64,000 nt of DNA, taken from assembly GCF_900176605.1 (NCBI RefSeq), contig NZ_FXLP01000005.1:62001-126000 (forward strand), given 5' to 3'. Made by a program: the position numbers and the translations under genes. This DNA is from Peptoniphilus vaginalis. Its GTDB lineage: Bacteria > Bacillota > Clostridia > Tissierellales > Peptoniphilaceae. Under the pieces are notes generated by a model. It searched no databases. It had not been told where the DNA came from and worked only from the letters and a program-made list of their open reading frames with translations. Of the stretch, positions 7,212-15,074 are shown piece after piece (position 1 is the first letter of the stretch; every line of letters starts with the position of its first letter).

Positions 7212-9770
7212 GTGGATATTATGGACTTTAAATATTTGGAATATATGCACGATATTAGCGATTTTTTCATAAAAGTGCAAAAGGCAGGAGAACCTTTTGT
7301 TTTGCCTAAATATGATGTAGATAAATGGGATACATACATGAGTTTTGACTATCACTGGATGATAAAACTTATAAAGAATGAAGCAATGATTGACCAGGGT
7401 TGGAAAATACATGTGTCTAGCAACCTTAATGATGCACAGGACATATTGAATGAAGTATCTAAGATTTGTTATGAAAAAAACCTTTCATTTAAGTATGTGA
7501 AAGATAGATTTGAGTTAAAACTAAAAAATACTAAATATGCTGATAGAAGTTCATCTGGGAAATTTATTACAGTATATCCTTGTACTGAAGAATTATTTAT
7601 TGAAACTTTAGAAAGTATACATGATGCAACTAAAAATTTTGAAAAGGGACCATATATTCTCACTGATAAACGATGGAGAGATGGAAATGTTTATTTTAGA
7701 TATGGCGGTTTTAAAGCTATTTCAAAAGATGATGATAAATCAAAACTATATATATACAATGATCAAGGTAATTTAATTGAGGACGATAGAAGCCCGTACT
7801 ATAAAATTCCAGATTTTATAAAAGAGCCTAACTATATAGTTGACATTGAGAAAGGCTATATTATTGATGATAGCCAATTAAATAATCTAAATAAATATGA
7901 TATTACTGAGGCAATTCATTTTAGCAACGGTGGTGGATTATATAAAGCTTTAGAATTAGATAGTGGTAAAAAGGTTATTTTAAAAGAAGGACGACATGAA
8001 GCTGGTCTTGATAGAAACGATGTTGATGCTTTTAATAGAGTTCACAATGAATATAAGTACTTAAACATACTAAAAGATGTTGAAGGAGTAGTTAACCCTA
8101 TTGAAGTTTTTGATGAATGGGAGAATGCGTTTTTAGTTGAGGAGTTTGTTGATGGGGTTCCACTAACAGATTGGCTTACTAATAATTATCCTTTTGTAGC
8201 AAATGCCGATGAAAATAAGCAGTTTGTTGAAAATATAATGGAAATTTGCAATAAGCTTAAAAGTATATTATATGAGATTCACTCTAAAGGAGTAGGGTTT
8301 GGAGATTTGCAACCAAATAACATAATATTAAAGAAAGACAATAACGTAGTATTAATAGATCTTGAGGCAGCAAAAACACTTGATTATAAAGGGATTATTA
8401 GTATGGGAACACCAGGGTTTTTGGATACATCAATTGAAAACATAGAAGAAAGCGATTATATTTCGCTTATAAGTATAATTTTACATTGTTTTTTACCTAT
8501 TGGTCCTGTTAATGCTATAGAAAAGTCGAATATTGGAAAACAAATTTCATATATAGAAAACCATTATGGCAAAATGGTATCTGATTACATAATTAATAGT
8601 ATAGATGAAATAATTTTAAGGTGTCCTGCTTTAATATCTTACAAAGAGAATATCTTTCATAAAAATTCATATGAAATTGGACTGAAAAATCTTAAAAATG
8701 ATGTTAAAAAAATTGTAGACACTATGATTAATAATGTTGACTTAAATTCACAAAGGATTTTTAAGGGTGATATACGTCAATTTGAATATGAACTTGGAAT
8801 GTACAATATTTTAACAGGAGCATACGGTTGTATATACGCTCTTTCTAAGTATATAGACATTAGACCAGTGTTTGAAAAATGGATTATAGCCAATTCGGAT
8901 TTTAGTAACTATGATGATTGCGGTCTTTTTACTGGAAAATCAGGTATTGCACTTGTTTTATATTCTTTAGGATATTATAAAGAAGCTATAAATGTGTTAA
9001 AAGAGGTTGAACAACAAGTTTATAATTATATTGAAGGTAATGATATATCAATTATTTCAGGATTATCAGGAATAGGATATTCTTTTTTAAGAATGTATAA
9101 GAAAACTAGAAATAAAAAGTATCTTAAGTTATCGAAAAATATAATAAATAATTTGTTAGAAAAATTTCATGAAAAAAAACATAAGGCTATATTAAATGAA
9201 GATTTTTCTCCGATAGGTTTAATTACGGGTTGGACTGGGTTATCATATTTGCTTCTGGAACTATATGAAATAGAAAAGCTACCAGATACACTAATTTTTG
9301 CAAAAATGTGTTTAGAAGAAGATTTGAGTAAATGTAAGCAAGATAATGAAAACGGGTTATATGTTGATTTTGATAATATATTATCACCTTATTTACTAGG
9401 TGGAAGTATAGGAATTGGAATCTGTATACAAAAGTTTAGAGATATAGGATGCTTTGATTATGAAAAACAATTAAAAGAAATTGAAAAGATAGCAACATCA
9501 AAAAGTTTTTATAATATTGGGCTATTTAGAGGAGCAAATGGGATATTGCAATTAATAGCTAATATGCAAGAAAAAGATAAAGAGTTGTATTTGAGCAGAT
9601 TTATAGATATGCTTAACATTTATTTAATAGAACGAGATGAAGATATATGGGTACCAGGAGAGTTTTGTTACAAATTATCAGAAGATGTATTTTCTGGAAG
9701 AGCAGGATTATTGTTGACAATTCATGATATTTTGGCTGAAGAACATAATTCTTGGTTGGAGATTATTTAA
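7212..9770 (+). CDS. Class III lanthipeptide synthetase (LanKC)
   Basis: Three-domain enzyme, 852 residues, that phosphorylates Ser/Thr of a precursor peptide, eliminates phosphate and forms lanthionine or labionin rings. Residues about 1-200 match the LanKC lyase region (a PYxLTDKRWRDGNVYFRYGGF-type block). The kinase domain spans about 235-480, with K258 in VILKEGR, catalytic GDLQPNN (D365, N370) and LIDLE (D383). Residues about 510-852 form a LanC-like alpha-toroid with GLFTGKSGIALVLYSLG, GLSGIGYSFL and FSGRAGLLLT repeats, but without the CHG zinc ligands of class I, II and IV cyclases, which makes it class III. The start is GTG 7212 with AGGGG upstream, or ATG 7221. The precursor gene follows at 9981. 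Confidence 0.92.
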   Translation: MDIMDFKYLEYMHDISDFFIKVQKAGEPFVLPKYDVDKWDTYMSFDYHWMIKLIKNEAMIDQGWKIHVSSNLNDAQDILNEVSKICYEKNLSFKYVKDRFELKLKNTKYADRSSSGKFITVYPCTEELFIETLESIHDATKNFEKGPYILTDKRWRDGNVYFRYGGFKAISKDDDKSKLYIYNDQGNLIEDDRSPYYKIPDFIKEPNYIVDIEKGYIIDDSQLNNLNKYDITEAIHFSNGGGLYKALELDSGKKVILKEGRHEAGLDRNDVDAFNRVHNEYKYLNILKDVEGVVNPIEVFDEWENAFLVEEFVDGVPLTDWLTNNYPFVANADENKQFVENIMEICNKLKSILYEIHSKGVGFGDLQPNNIILKKDNNVVLIDLEAAKTLDYKGIISMGTPGFLDTSIENIEESDYISLISIILHCFLPIGPVNAIEKSNIGKQISYIENHYGKMVSDYIINSIDEIILRCPALISYKENIFHKNSYEIGLKNLKNDVKKIVDTMINNVDLNSQRIFKGDIRQFEYELGMYNILTGAYGCIYALSKYIDIRPVFEKWIIANSDFSNYDDCGLFTGKSGIALVLYSLGYYKEAINVLKEVEQQVYNYIEGNDISIISGLSGIGYSFLRMYKKTRNKKYLKLSKNIINNLLEKFHEKKHKAILNEDFSPIGLITGWTGLSYLLLELYEIEKLPDTLIFAKMCLEEDLSKCKQDNENGLYVDFDNILSPYLLGGSIGIGICIQKFRDIGCFDYEKQLKEIEKIATSKSFYNIGLFRGANGILQLIANMQEKDKELYLSRFIDMLNIYLIERDEDIWVPGEFCYKLSEDVFSGRAGLLLTIHDILAEEHNSWLEII

Positions 9771-9789
9771 TTAAGGTAATAAAGTTTAT

Positions 9790-9836
9790 TAAAACTGCAA
9801 CTTCAATAAAATAATATGCGTTTTTATGAAGAGTTG
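9790..9836 (+). terminator. Probable terminator after lanKC
   Basis: AAAACTGCAACTTCA at about 9790-9804 pairs imperfectly with TGAAGAGTTGGAGTTTT at about 9818-9834. It lies just after the synthetase stop codon and could separate lanKC transcription from that of the precursor gene. T-rich tail is weak. Confidence 0.5.
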
Positions 9837-9877
9837 GAGTTTTGATATAGATTCTAACATCATATATTTTAAAAGTA

Positions 9878-9905
9878 TTGTTTAAATTCATAGGATTGTT
9901 AGATT
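9878..9905 (+). promoter_or_regulatory. Possible promoter of the precursor gene
   Basis: TTGTTT (9878-9883), 16-bp spacer, TAGATT (9900-9905). Moderate match to consensus; included because the precursor lies between two hairpins and is likely to be transcribed separately at high level. Confidence 0.35.
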
Positions 9906-9980
9906 ATTCTTCATAATTATATGAAGTTTATACGCAGAAGGTTTTTGAGTTGGAGTAGTATTAATAGGAGGTGAAATATA

Positions 9981-10103
9981 ATGTCAGCTAAAATACTAAA
10001 ACTACAAGAAATGAAGGCCAACGAAAGTAAAGTAGTTTCTAGAAAATCTAGTCAAAGCAATAGTTGCAATACTAGAAGTTCAATAAGCATATTGTGCAAA
10101 TAA
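9981..10103 (+). CDS. Class III lanthipeptide precursor (LanA), 40 residues
   Basis: Small gene preceded by a strong AGGAGGTG at 9966-9973. The leader begins MSAKILKLQEM; ILKLQ at residues 5-9 fits the LxLQ-type leader motif that class III synthetases recognise. The core holds two exact labionin-type motifs Ser-x2-Ser-x2-Cys: S23-S26-C29 and S33-S36-C39, ending in Lys40. No other Cys is present, so two labionin (or methyl-free lanthionine) rings are predicted. It sits 211 bp after lanKC and before three ABC transporter genes. The product appears undescribed, but I could not search for homologues. Confidence 0.9.
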   Translation: MSAKILKLQEMKANESKVVSRKSSQSNSCNTRSSISILCK

Positions 10104-10208
10104 TTATTACTGATAGAAACGATAGTGTATACTATTACTTAAAAGGCTAAAAGTTAATAGTTACTGCTTGTGATTAGCCTTGAATTACGAAAGAAACTAT
10201 TAAACAGT

Positions 10209-10252
10209 AAGACCTCCTTTAAGTGAAATATAATTTTAGGAGGTCTTTTATT
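10209..10252 (+). terminator. Strong hairpin between precursor and transporter genes (attenuator)
   Basis: AAGACCTCCT (10209-10218) and AGGAGGTCTT (10238-10247) are perfect complements across a 19-nt loop and are followed by TTATT. In this position such a hairpin usually gives many precursor transcripts and fewer transporter transcripts. The AGGAGG in the right arm is not close to any start codon. Confidence 0.8.
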
Positions 10253-10270
10253 ACAAATGGAGATGATTAT

Positions 10271-11002
10271 ATGGATGTTATTAATGTAAAAAATCTTTTT
10301 CATTCTTTTGATGGAAAAAATTATACTTTAAAAGACATATCTTTATCATTAAAAAAAGCCGAGTCAATTGCAATTATGGGGCCTTCTGGTTCAGGAAAGT
10401 CTACTCTTCTTTATTGTTTATGTGGAATGATAAGGGCTAGTAAGGGAGAGATTTTATTTTTAAACAAAGATATTAGAACACTTTCCTCGAAAAAGCTAAA
10501 TGAATTGTACAGAAAAAATTTTGACTTTATCTTTCAAGATATTAACTTAATTCCTGTTTTGAATGTAGAAGAAAATATTAAGCTTAAAAGTAGTCTTAAC
10601 AAAAAAAAATTAGATACAGAAAAAATAAAAGAAATTTTACAACTATTAAATTTAAGTGGTAAAGAGAAATCTTATCCAACAAAATTATCTGGTGGTCAAC
10701 GACAAAAAGTTGCCATAGCTAGGGCTCTTTTATTAAAACCAGATCTTATTTTTGCAGACGAACCTACAGGATCATTAGATACTAATTCATCTTATAGTGT
10801 TTTGGAGGAAATGAGAAAACTAAAGGATATAGGCACAAGTACTATAGTTGTAACTCATGACCCTAATGTAGCCATTCAAATGGATAGAGTATTATTTTTG
10901 CTTGACGGCCAACTTCGTCAAATTATTAATAAGCCAACTATCAACGAAATTTTAGAAATATTTACCAATCTTGAAAAAAACAAGGGGGTAAGATTGGGAT
11001 GA
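10271..11002 (+). CDS. ABC transporter ATP-binding protein (MacB/LolD/BceA-like)
   Basis: Cytoplasmic ATPase of an FtsX-type ABC system, 243 residues. Walker A GPSGSGKST is at 37-45, signature LSGGQRQ at 139-145 and Walker B LIFADEPTGSLD with D163/E164. I place the start at ATG 10271 (MDVINVKNLF) with GGAGA at 10259-10263; a longer frame from 10223 begins inside the hairpin loop and has no ribosome binding site. The stop overlaps the permease start by 4 bp, so the two are translationally coupled. Together they may export the lanthipeptide or protect the producer, like BceAB/LanFEG systems. Immunity versus export cannot be decided from sequence. Confidence 0.88.
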   Translation: MDVINVKNLFHSFDGKNYTLKDISLSLKKAESIAIMGPSGSGKSTLLYCLCGMIRASKGEILFLNKDIRTLSSKKLNELYRKNFDFIFQDINLIPVLNVEENIKLKSSLNKKKLDTEKIKEILQLLNLSGKEKSYPTKLSGGQRQKVAIARALLLKPDLIFADEPTGSLDTNSSYSVLEEMRKLKDIGTSTIVVTHDPNVAIQMDRVLFLLDGQLRQIINKPTINEILEIFTNLEKNKGVRLG

Positions 11003-12945
11003 AAACGAAAATCGCTATAAGGATGATTTGGAAAAATAAAATAGTTAACTTATGGATGTTTATAGCCATGACTTTAATTTCCATATCTCTAAGTGTAACA
11101 TCTGCTTGGTATTTGGCTACAATAAAGCCCAATGATGACTTGATTTTTTCTATATTTGGTGGACAAAAAAATAATCTTATACTTGGAGATGTAGTAAATG
11201 GCTCTAAACTTCAAATTTTAATGATTTTATTTTTTGGTTTTCTTCTTTTATTAGGCACAATTTATTTTTCAATAAAACAGGAAGATAAAGATTGGGCTCT
11301 TTTAAAACTTAATAGCTTAAACAATAAGGAAATTGTTGGAATTCTTGTATTTAGAACTTTATTATTAAGTATAATGGCTTCAATTTTTGGAATATTTTTA
11401 TCTAGATTTTTTATGGAGCCTTATGTAAAGTTTTTCTTTTATTTTATTTTCAAGCCAGGATATGAGAGTCTTTTAAAAGTTAACTTAAAGCCGGGGTTAC
11501 AATCTAGCACATTAAGTTTAATAGCTATTTTTATTATGGTTATTATAGCAAGTTTAGTAGCGAGTATAAATATTATAAAAGCAAGACCATTAGATCTATT
11601 TATTAAATCAAATGAAATAACAACTCTTAGCAAGAGAAACATTATTCTAAGATCTATTATTAGTCTAGTTCTATTTTTTTTATTTCTATACCACACTTTA
11701 ATTAAACCAGTAGAGACAGGAACTATAATAGATATTCAAGGAGTTGGAGTTTTAACAATAGCCCTTGTTATAGTTGTATCGCCGCTATTGATTCCAAAGG
11801 TTTCTAGTTTAATAACAAGAATCCTGATCTTAAAAAACTCAGCATTAGCTTCTTATGGTAGAGGTCAGGTTCTAATGAATGCACACAAAAATCTATCAGT
11901 CGCTATACCCATTCTTTTGGCAATAGTAATACCTTCTATATTTGCTCTTTTTTCAGAGGCAAGTGTAGTAAGGATGAATAGAGAGTATAATGCTCAAAAC
12001 AAGAAAATGGGAGAAGGAGTATACGCCATTATAAACCCAACTAGTATAAATACCGATATTCAAGAAAAGCTATTAGAGATTAAGGGGACACAAGATTTAA
12101 TAATTACAAACACCTTAAGTTATTATGATGCTGCAGAAGGGGATCATTATGTGGGAGTAAATTATATTAATGATAAGAGTCTTATGTTTAATTTAGATTT
12201 GGAGGCAGGAAGTATAGATGATATATCTAAAAACAAGATTGGTGCAAGTAATGATTATGAACTTGGAGATAAAATAAAAATAACCTATTATAATGGAGAA
12301 GAGAAGACATATGAGGTAGTTGCAGTTTTTGGATCCGTACCGTATCTTCTATTGCCTAAAATATATCTTGACTACAATTCTAATGAATTTTTGCCAGGTC
12401 TCAACAAGATAAACAATAAGATTTACATAAATAACTTAAGTCTTGGAAAACTCGAATTGGAAAAGGAAGTTCTAAAAATTTTACCTAATGCGAGAGTTTT
12501 AAAAGGTTCAGAAGATGTAAATGAATATTTGAAAAATTTTTCTAATCATGAATTTGAAACAATAAAATTTCTTTATTTTCCTTGCATGATTTTAGCATTA
12601 GTAATTATTGCTCAAAACATAATATCTTTAATTTCTTTTAAAGAAGATGATTTTAAATTATTATTTAGAATGGGTTTTACTAGAGGGGAAATAATTTTAG
12701 AAAATTTGGTAGAAATCTTGGCTATTATTCTTTCTGCAAATTTTATGATTATTATGGTACTCTCTATAATGTTGGTTAAATTCATTAAAGAATTTAGTAT
12801 AAATGAAATAACAATTGGTGCAAATCTTCCCATTAAAGTGTGTTTATACTTAAATATGTTTTTTGTTTTGATATGTCTTGTTATCACTATTATAGTTTGT
12901 TTATTTAAGACAGAAAGAACCAAAATGTTGGATAGACAAATATAA
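10999..12945 (+). CDS. FtsX-like ABC transporter permease
   Basis: Membrane partner of the preceding ATPase, 648 residues. It has an N-terminal membrane segment (about 18-42), hydrophobic stretches near 72-90, 114-140, 170-195, 213-232 and 240-265, a soluble extracytoplasmic region of roughly 210 residues (about 320-520), and a final cluster of three membrane segments (about 525-640) typical of FtsX/MacB C-termini. This layout resembles bacitracin-resistance BceB permeases more than a peptide exporter, which slightly favours an immunity or sensing role. Overlaps the ATPase gene by ATGA. The following exporter gene starts 15 bp downstream, so all three transporter genes form one unit. Confidence 0.82.
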   Translation: MKTKIAIRMIWKNKIVNLWMFIAMTLISISLSVTSAWYLATIKPNDDLIFSIFGGQKNNLILGDVVNGSKLQILMILFFGFLLLLGTIYFSIKQEDKDWALLKLNSLNNKEIVGILVFRTLLLSIMASIFGIFLSRFFMEPYVKFFFYFIFKPGYESLLKVNLKPGLQSSTLSLIAIFIMVIIASLVASINIIKARPLDLFIKSNEITTLSKRNIILRSIISLVLFFLFLYHTLIKPVETGTIIDIQGVGVLTIALVIVVSPLLIPKVSSLITRILILKNSALASYGRGQVLMNAHKNLSVAIPILLAIVIPSIFALFSEASVVRMNREYNAQNKKMGEGVYAIINPTSINTDIQEKLLEIKGTQDLIITNTLSYYDAAEGDHYVGVNYINDKSLMFNLDLEAGSIDDISKNKIGASNDYELGDKIKITYYNGEEKTYEVVAVFGSVPYLLLPKIYLDYNSNEFLPGLNKINNKIYINNLSLGKLELEKEVLKILPNARVLKGSEDVNEYLKNFSNHEFETIKFLYFPCMILALVIIAQNIISLISFKEDDFKLLFRMGFTRGEIILENLVEILAIILSANFMIIMVLSIMLVKFIKEFSINEITIGANLPIKVCLYLNMFFVLICLVITIIVCLFKTERTKMLDRQI

Positions 12946-12959
12946 GCGGATTAAGTGTT

Positions 12960-14534
12960 ATGAAAATTACTGGTTTAATACAATTAGAGATAAGAAAATT
13001 TATTTTTTTAGTTATTATATATATTTTTTATCCAGCTATGGATATACTAGCAGCATTGCAGCTGGCTACAAGTGTAGATATGCTTATTGTAGGCAATGTA
13101 TTCTCCTTTATTAACTATTTAATAATAGCTATGTTTTTTTGGTCAATATCAATTTTTTGCAGGAATTATGCTAATATAAAGGAACAAATTTTACTGCAAT
13201 TACTTTCTAAAAACTTACGAAATATAAGCATAGGGAGAGTTTGTGATGACTTGAATAACAATGAAGGTAATGTTGATTTCTCTAAATATATAAATATGAT
13301 GACTAACGACATATTATTAATAGAGAAAAGTTTAGATTCGTTGTTAAAACTTTTTTCTATATTAAGCACAATTATATTTGTGACACTTGCACTTATAAAG
13401 TTTCATTATATTATATTTATAGTAGCGACAATTTTAGGTGTTGTTATGATAAAAATTCCTAAACTATTTGAGAGTAGCATAAAAATAACTACTGATGAAG
13501 TTTCTTTTGCTAATGAATCATTACAAAGAAATATAACAGTTTGGATAAAAGGAAGCAAAGTACTAAAACATTTTAGAGCACAAGATATGCTTTATAATAT
13601 TAGTGAAAAATATTCGGATTTAATTAAAAAAGCAAAAGTTGAACAGACGAAATGCATAACAAGATCTAATTTTATTGTAAGTATTATGAATATATTTAGC
13701 CAGATTACTATATTAGTAATAACAGGGATTTTATCTTACCAGGGACAAGTGTCGTTAGGAGCAATTATTTCGGTTGTAAGTCTCTCTGGACAGTTGTTTA
13801 ATTCATTAGATGAGTTTGGAGAAAGTTATGTTGAAGCTATTTCTTCTAATTTTTTGTTAAAGAAATATAGTCTAACAGAAAAAACAAATCCAAGAGGTAA
13901 GATTATTTTAAAAGAATCTATAAAACTGGAAAACTTATCGTATAATTATGGTAATGAAAAAATCCAATATCCAGACATTACATTTAAAGCAGGTGGAAAA
14001 TATATAATCTCAGGAAAAAGTGGGGTTGGGAAAACAACTTTACTAAATATAATTTTTGGTTCTTTAGAGAACTATAAAGGATGTATATTTTGGGATAATA
14101 TAGAGTATAAAGATTTAACTTTGGATAAGGGCATTTCATATATATCCCAAGATCCTTATATGTTTTTAGGAACTATTAGAGATAATATTATTTTAGACAA
14201 AGAATATGATGTAAACTTATTTGATGAGATTATAAAGATAAGTAGATTACATACTGTCATAGAATCATTGCCACATAGAGAAAATACAGAAGTCGATAGT
14301 GATAATATAATATTTTCAAAGGGAGAAATTCAAAGGATAGCAATCGCAAGAGCCTTATATCACAAAGAGACAGTATTAATTATAGACGAAGGTTTATCTA
14401 ATATAGATAAATATAATGCAAAATATATAGAAGAATATCTATTTGGAAACCAAGAATTAACGGTGCTTATGATAACGCATAATTTAAGTAAAGAAACGGA
14501 AAAGGTTGTATCCAAAATTATTGAATTAAAGTAG
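12960..14534 (+). CDS. Fused ABC exporter (transmembrane domain plus ATPase)
   Basis: Half-transporter of 524 residues that would act as a homodimer. Residues about 1-300 hold six predicted membrane helices. The ATPase domain has Walker A GKSGVGKTT (352-360), a degenerate signature SKGEIQR in place of LSGGQ, Walker B VLIIDE (D476/E477) and a switch histidine in MITHNL. There is no N-terminal C39 peptidase domain, so leader removal would need a separate protease; none is encoded here. By context it is the likely exporter of the modified lanthipeptide. The serine-lysine-glycine signature departs from consensus but is tolerated in peptide exporters. Confidence 0.85.
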   Translation: MKITGLIQLEIRKFIFLVIIYIFYPAMDILAALQLATSVDMLIVGNVFSFINYLIIAMFFWSISIFCRNYANIKEQILLQLLSKNLRNISIGRVCDDLNNNEGNVDFSKYINMMTNDILLIEKSLDSLLKLFSILSTIIFVTLALIKFHYIIFIVATILGVVMIKIPKLFESSIKITTDEVSFANESLQRNITVWIKGSKVLKHFRAQDMLYNISEKYSDLIKKAKVEQTKCITRSNFIVSIMNIFSQITILVITGILSYQGQVSLGAIISVVSLSGQLFNSLDEFGESYVEAISSNFLLKKYSLTEKTNPRGKIILKESIKLENLSYNYGNEKIQYPDITFKAGGKYIISGKSGVGKTTLLNIIFGSLENYKGCIFWDNIEYKDLTLDKGISYISQDPYMFLGTIRDNIILDKEYDVNLFDEIIKISRLHTVIESLPHRENTEVDSDNIIFSKGEIQRIAIARALYHKETVLIIDEGLSNIDKYNAKYIEEYLFGNQELTVLMITHNLSKETEKVVSKIIELK

Positions 14535-14571
14535 TTTTTATAAAATGATTATATTTTAAAACAGGTATGTA

Positions 14572-14617
14572 TCAACCTAAATCCTGATAAAGGGCAAGCG
14601 TTGGTACCTTTTTTATG
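14572..14617 (+). terminator. Probable terminator of the lanthipeptide transporter operon
   Basis: An imperfect stem pairs AGGTA and CAAC on the left with GTTG and TACCT on the right (about 14574-14612) and runs into CTTTTTTATG. It lies 40 bp after the exporter stop. Confidence 0.5.
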
Positions 14618-14733
14618 TATCGGTATCTGTTCATTTCTATAGAAATGGAGCTTGTCTTAATTTTACACAACTTTAATAAACTGTCAAATTTTGATTAAAA
14701 TTTGCAGATATTTTTGTAATATTCTTTTTCCTA

Positions 14734-14812
14734 ATATTTAGACTCTATAATATCTGTTGGGTATTAAAATTACCAGCATATATTATAGAGTCTAAATATA
14801 CCGTTTTTTATT
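14734..14812. repeat. Perfect 20-bp inverted repeat
   Basis: The arms at 14734-14753 and 14780-14799 are exact complements around a 26-bp spacer and are followed by CCGTTTTTTATT. It lies in the 540-bp gap (14535-15074) between the lanthipeptide operon and the convergent helicase gene. It could be a bidirectional terminator or a recombination/transposon relic. Apart from this and the terminator, the gap holds no recognisable gene. Confidence 0.75.
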
Positions 14813-15074
14813 ATAATTGTAAAATGCTTTTCATTTGATATTTAGATTGTGTTATTTGTTAACTTACGGCATTAGGAATATTAATTTATGGATGCTTTCA
14901 TTAAAATATATATGTTTTTTTTAATAAGTGTTTCAAGGTCATAGATAAGCGCGTCGTACATTAAGATAAGGTCAAATATTTAAATACTTTCATAAATTTT
15001 ACTTCTCAAAAGCGAAATTCATGGCATTATAAATTTTAATTATGTACAAAAACATATATAGTTTTTATTAATTA

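Noticed and set aside
7212-9770. Class IV lanthipeptide synthetase (LanL)
   Set aside because: The cyclase-like domain lacks the CHG-type zinc ligands that class IV enzymes keep, and the precursor has labionin-type motifs, so class III fits better.
10223-10270. Longer N-terminus of the first ABC ATPase
   Set aside because: Would start in the loop of the attenuator hairpin without a ribosome binding site; ATG 10271 has GGAGA and matches the family start.
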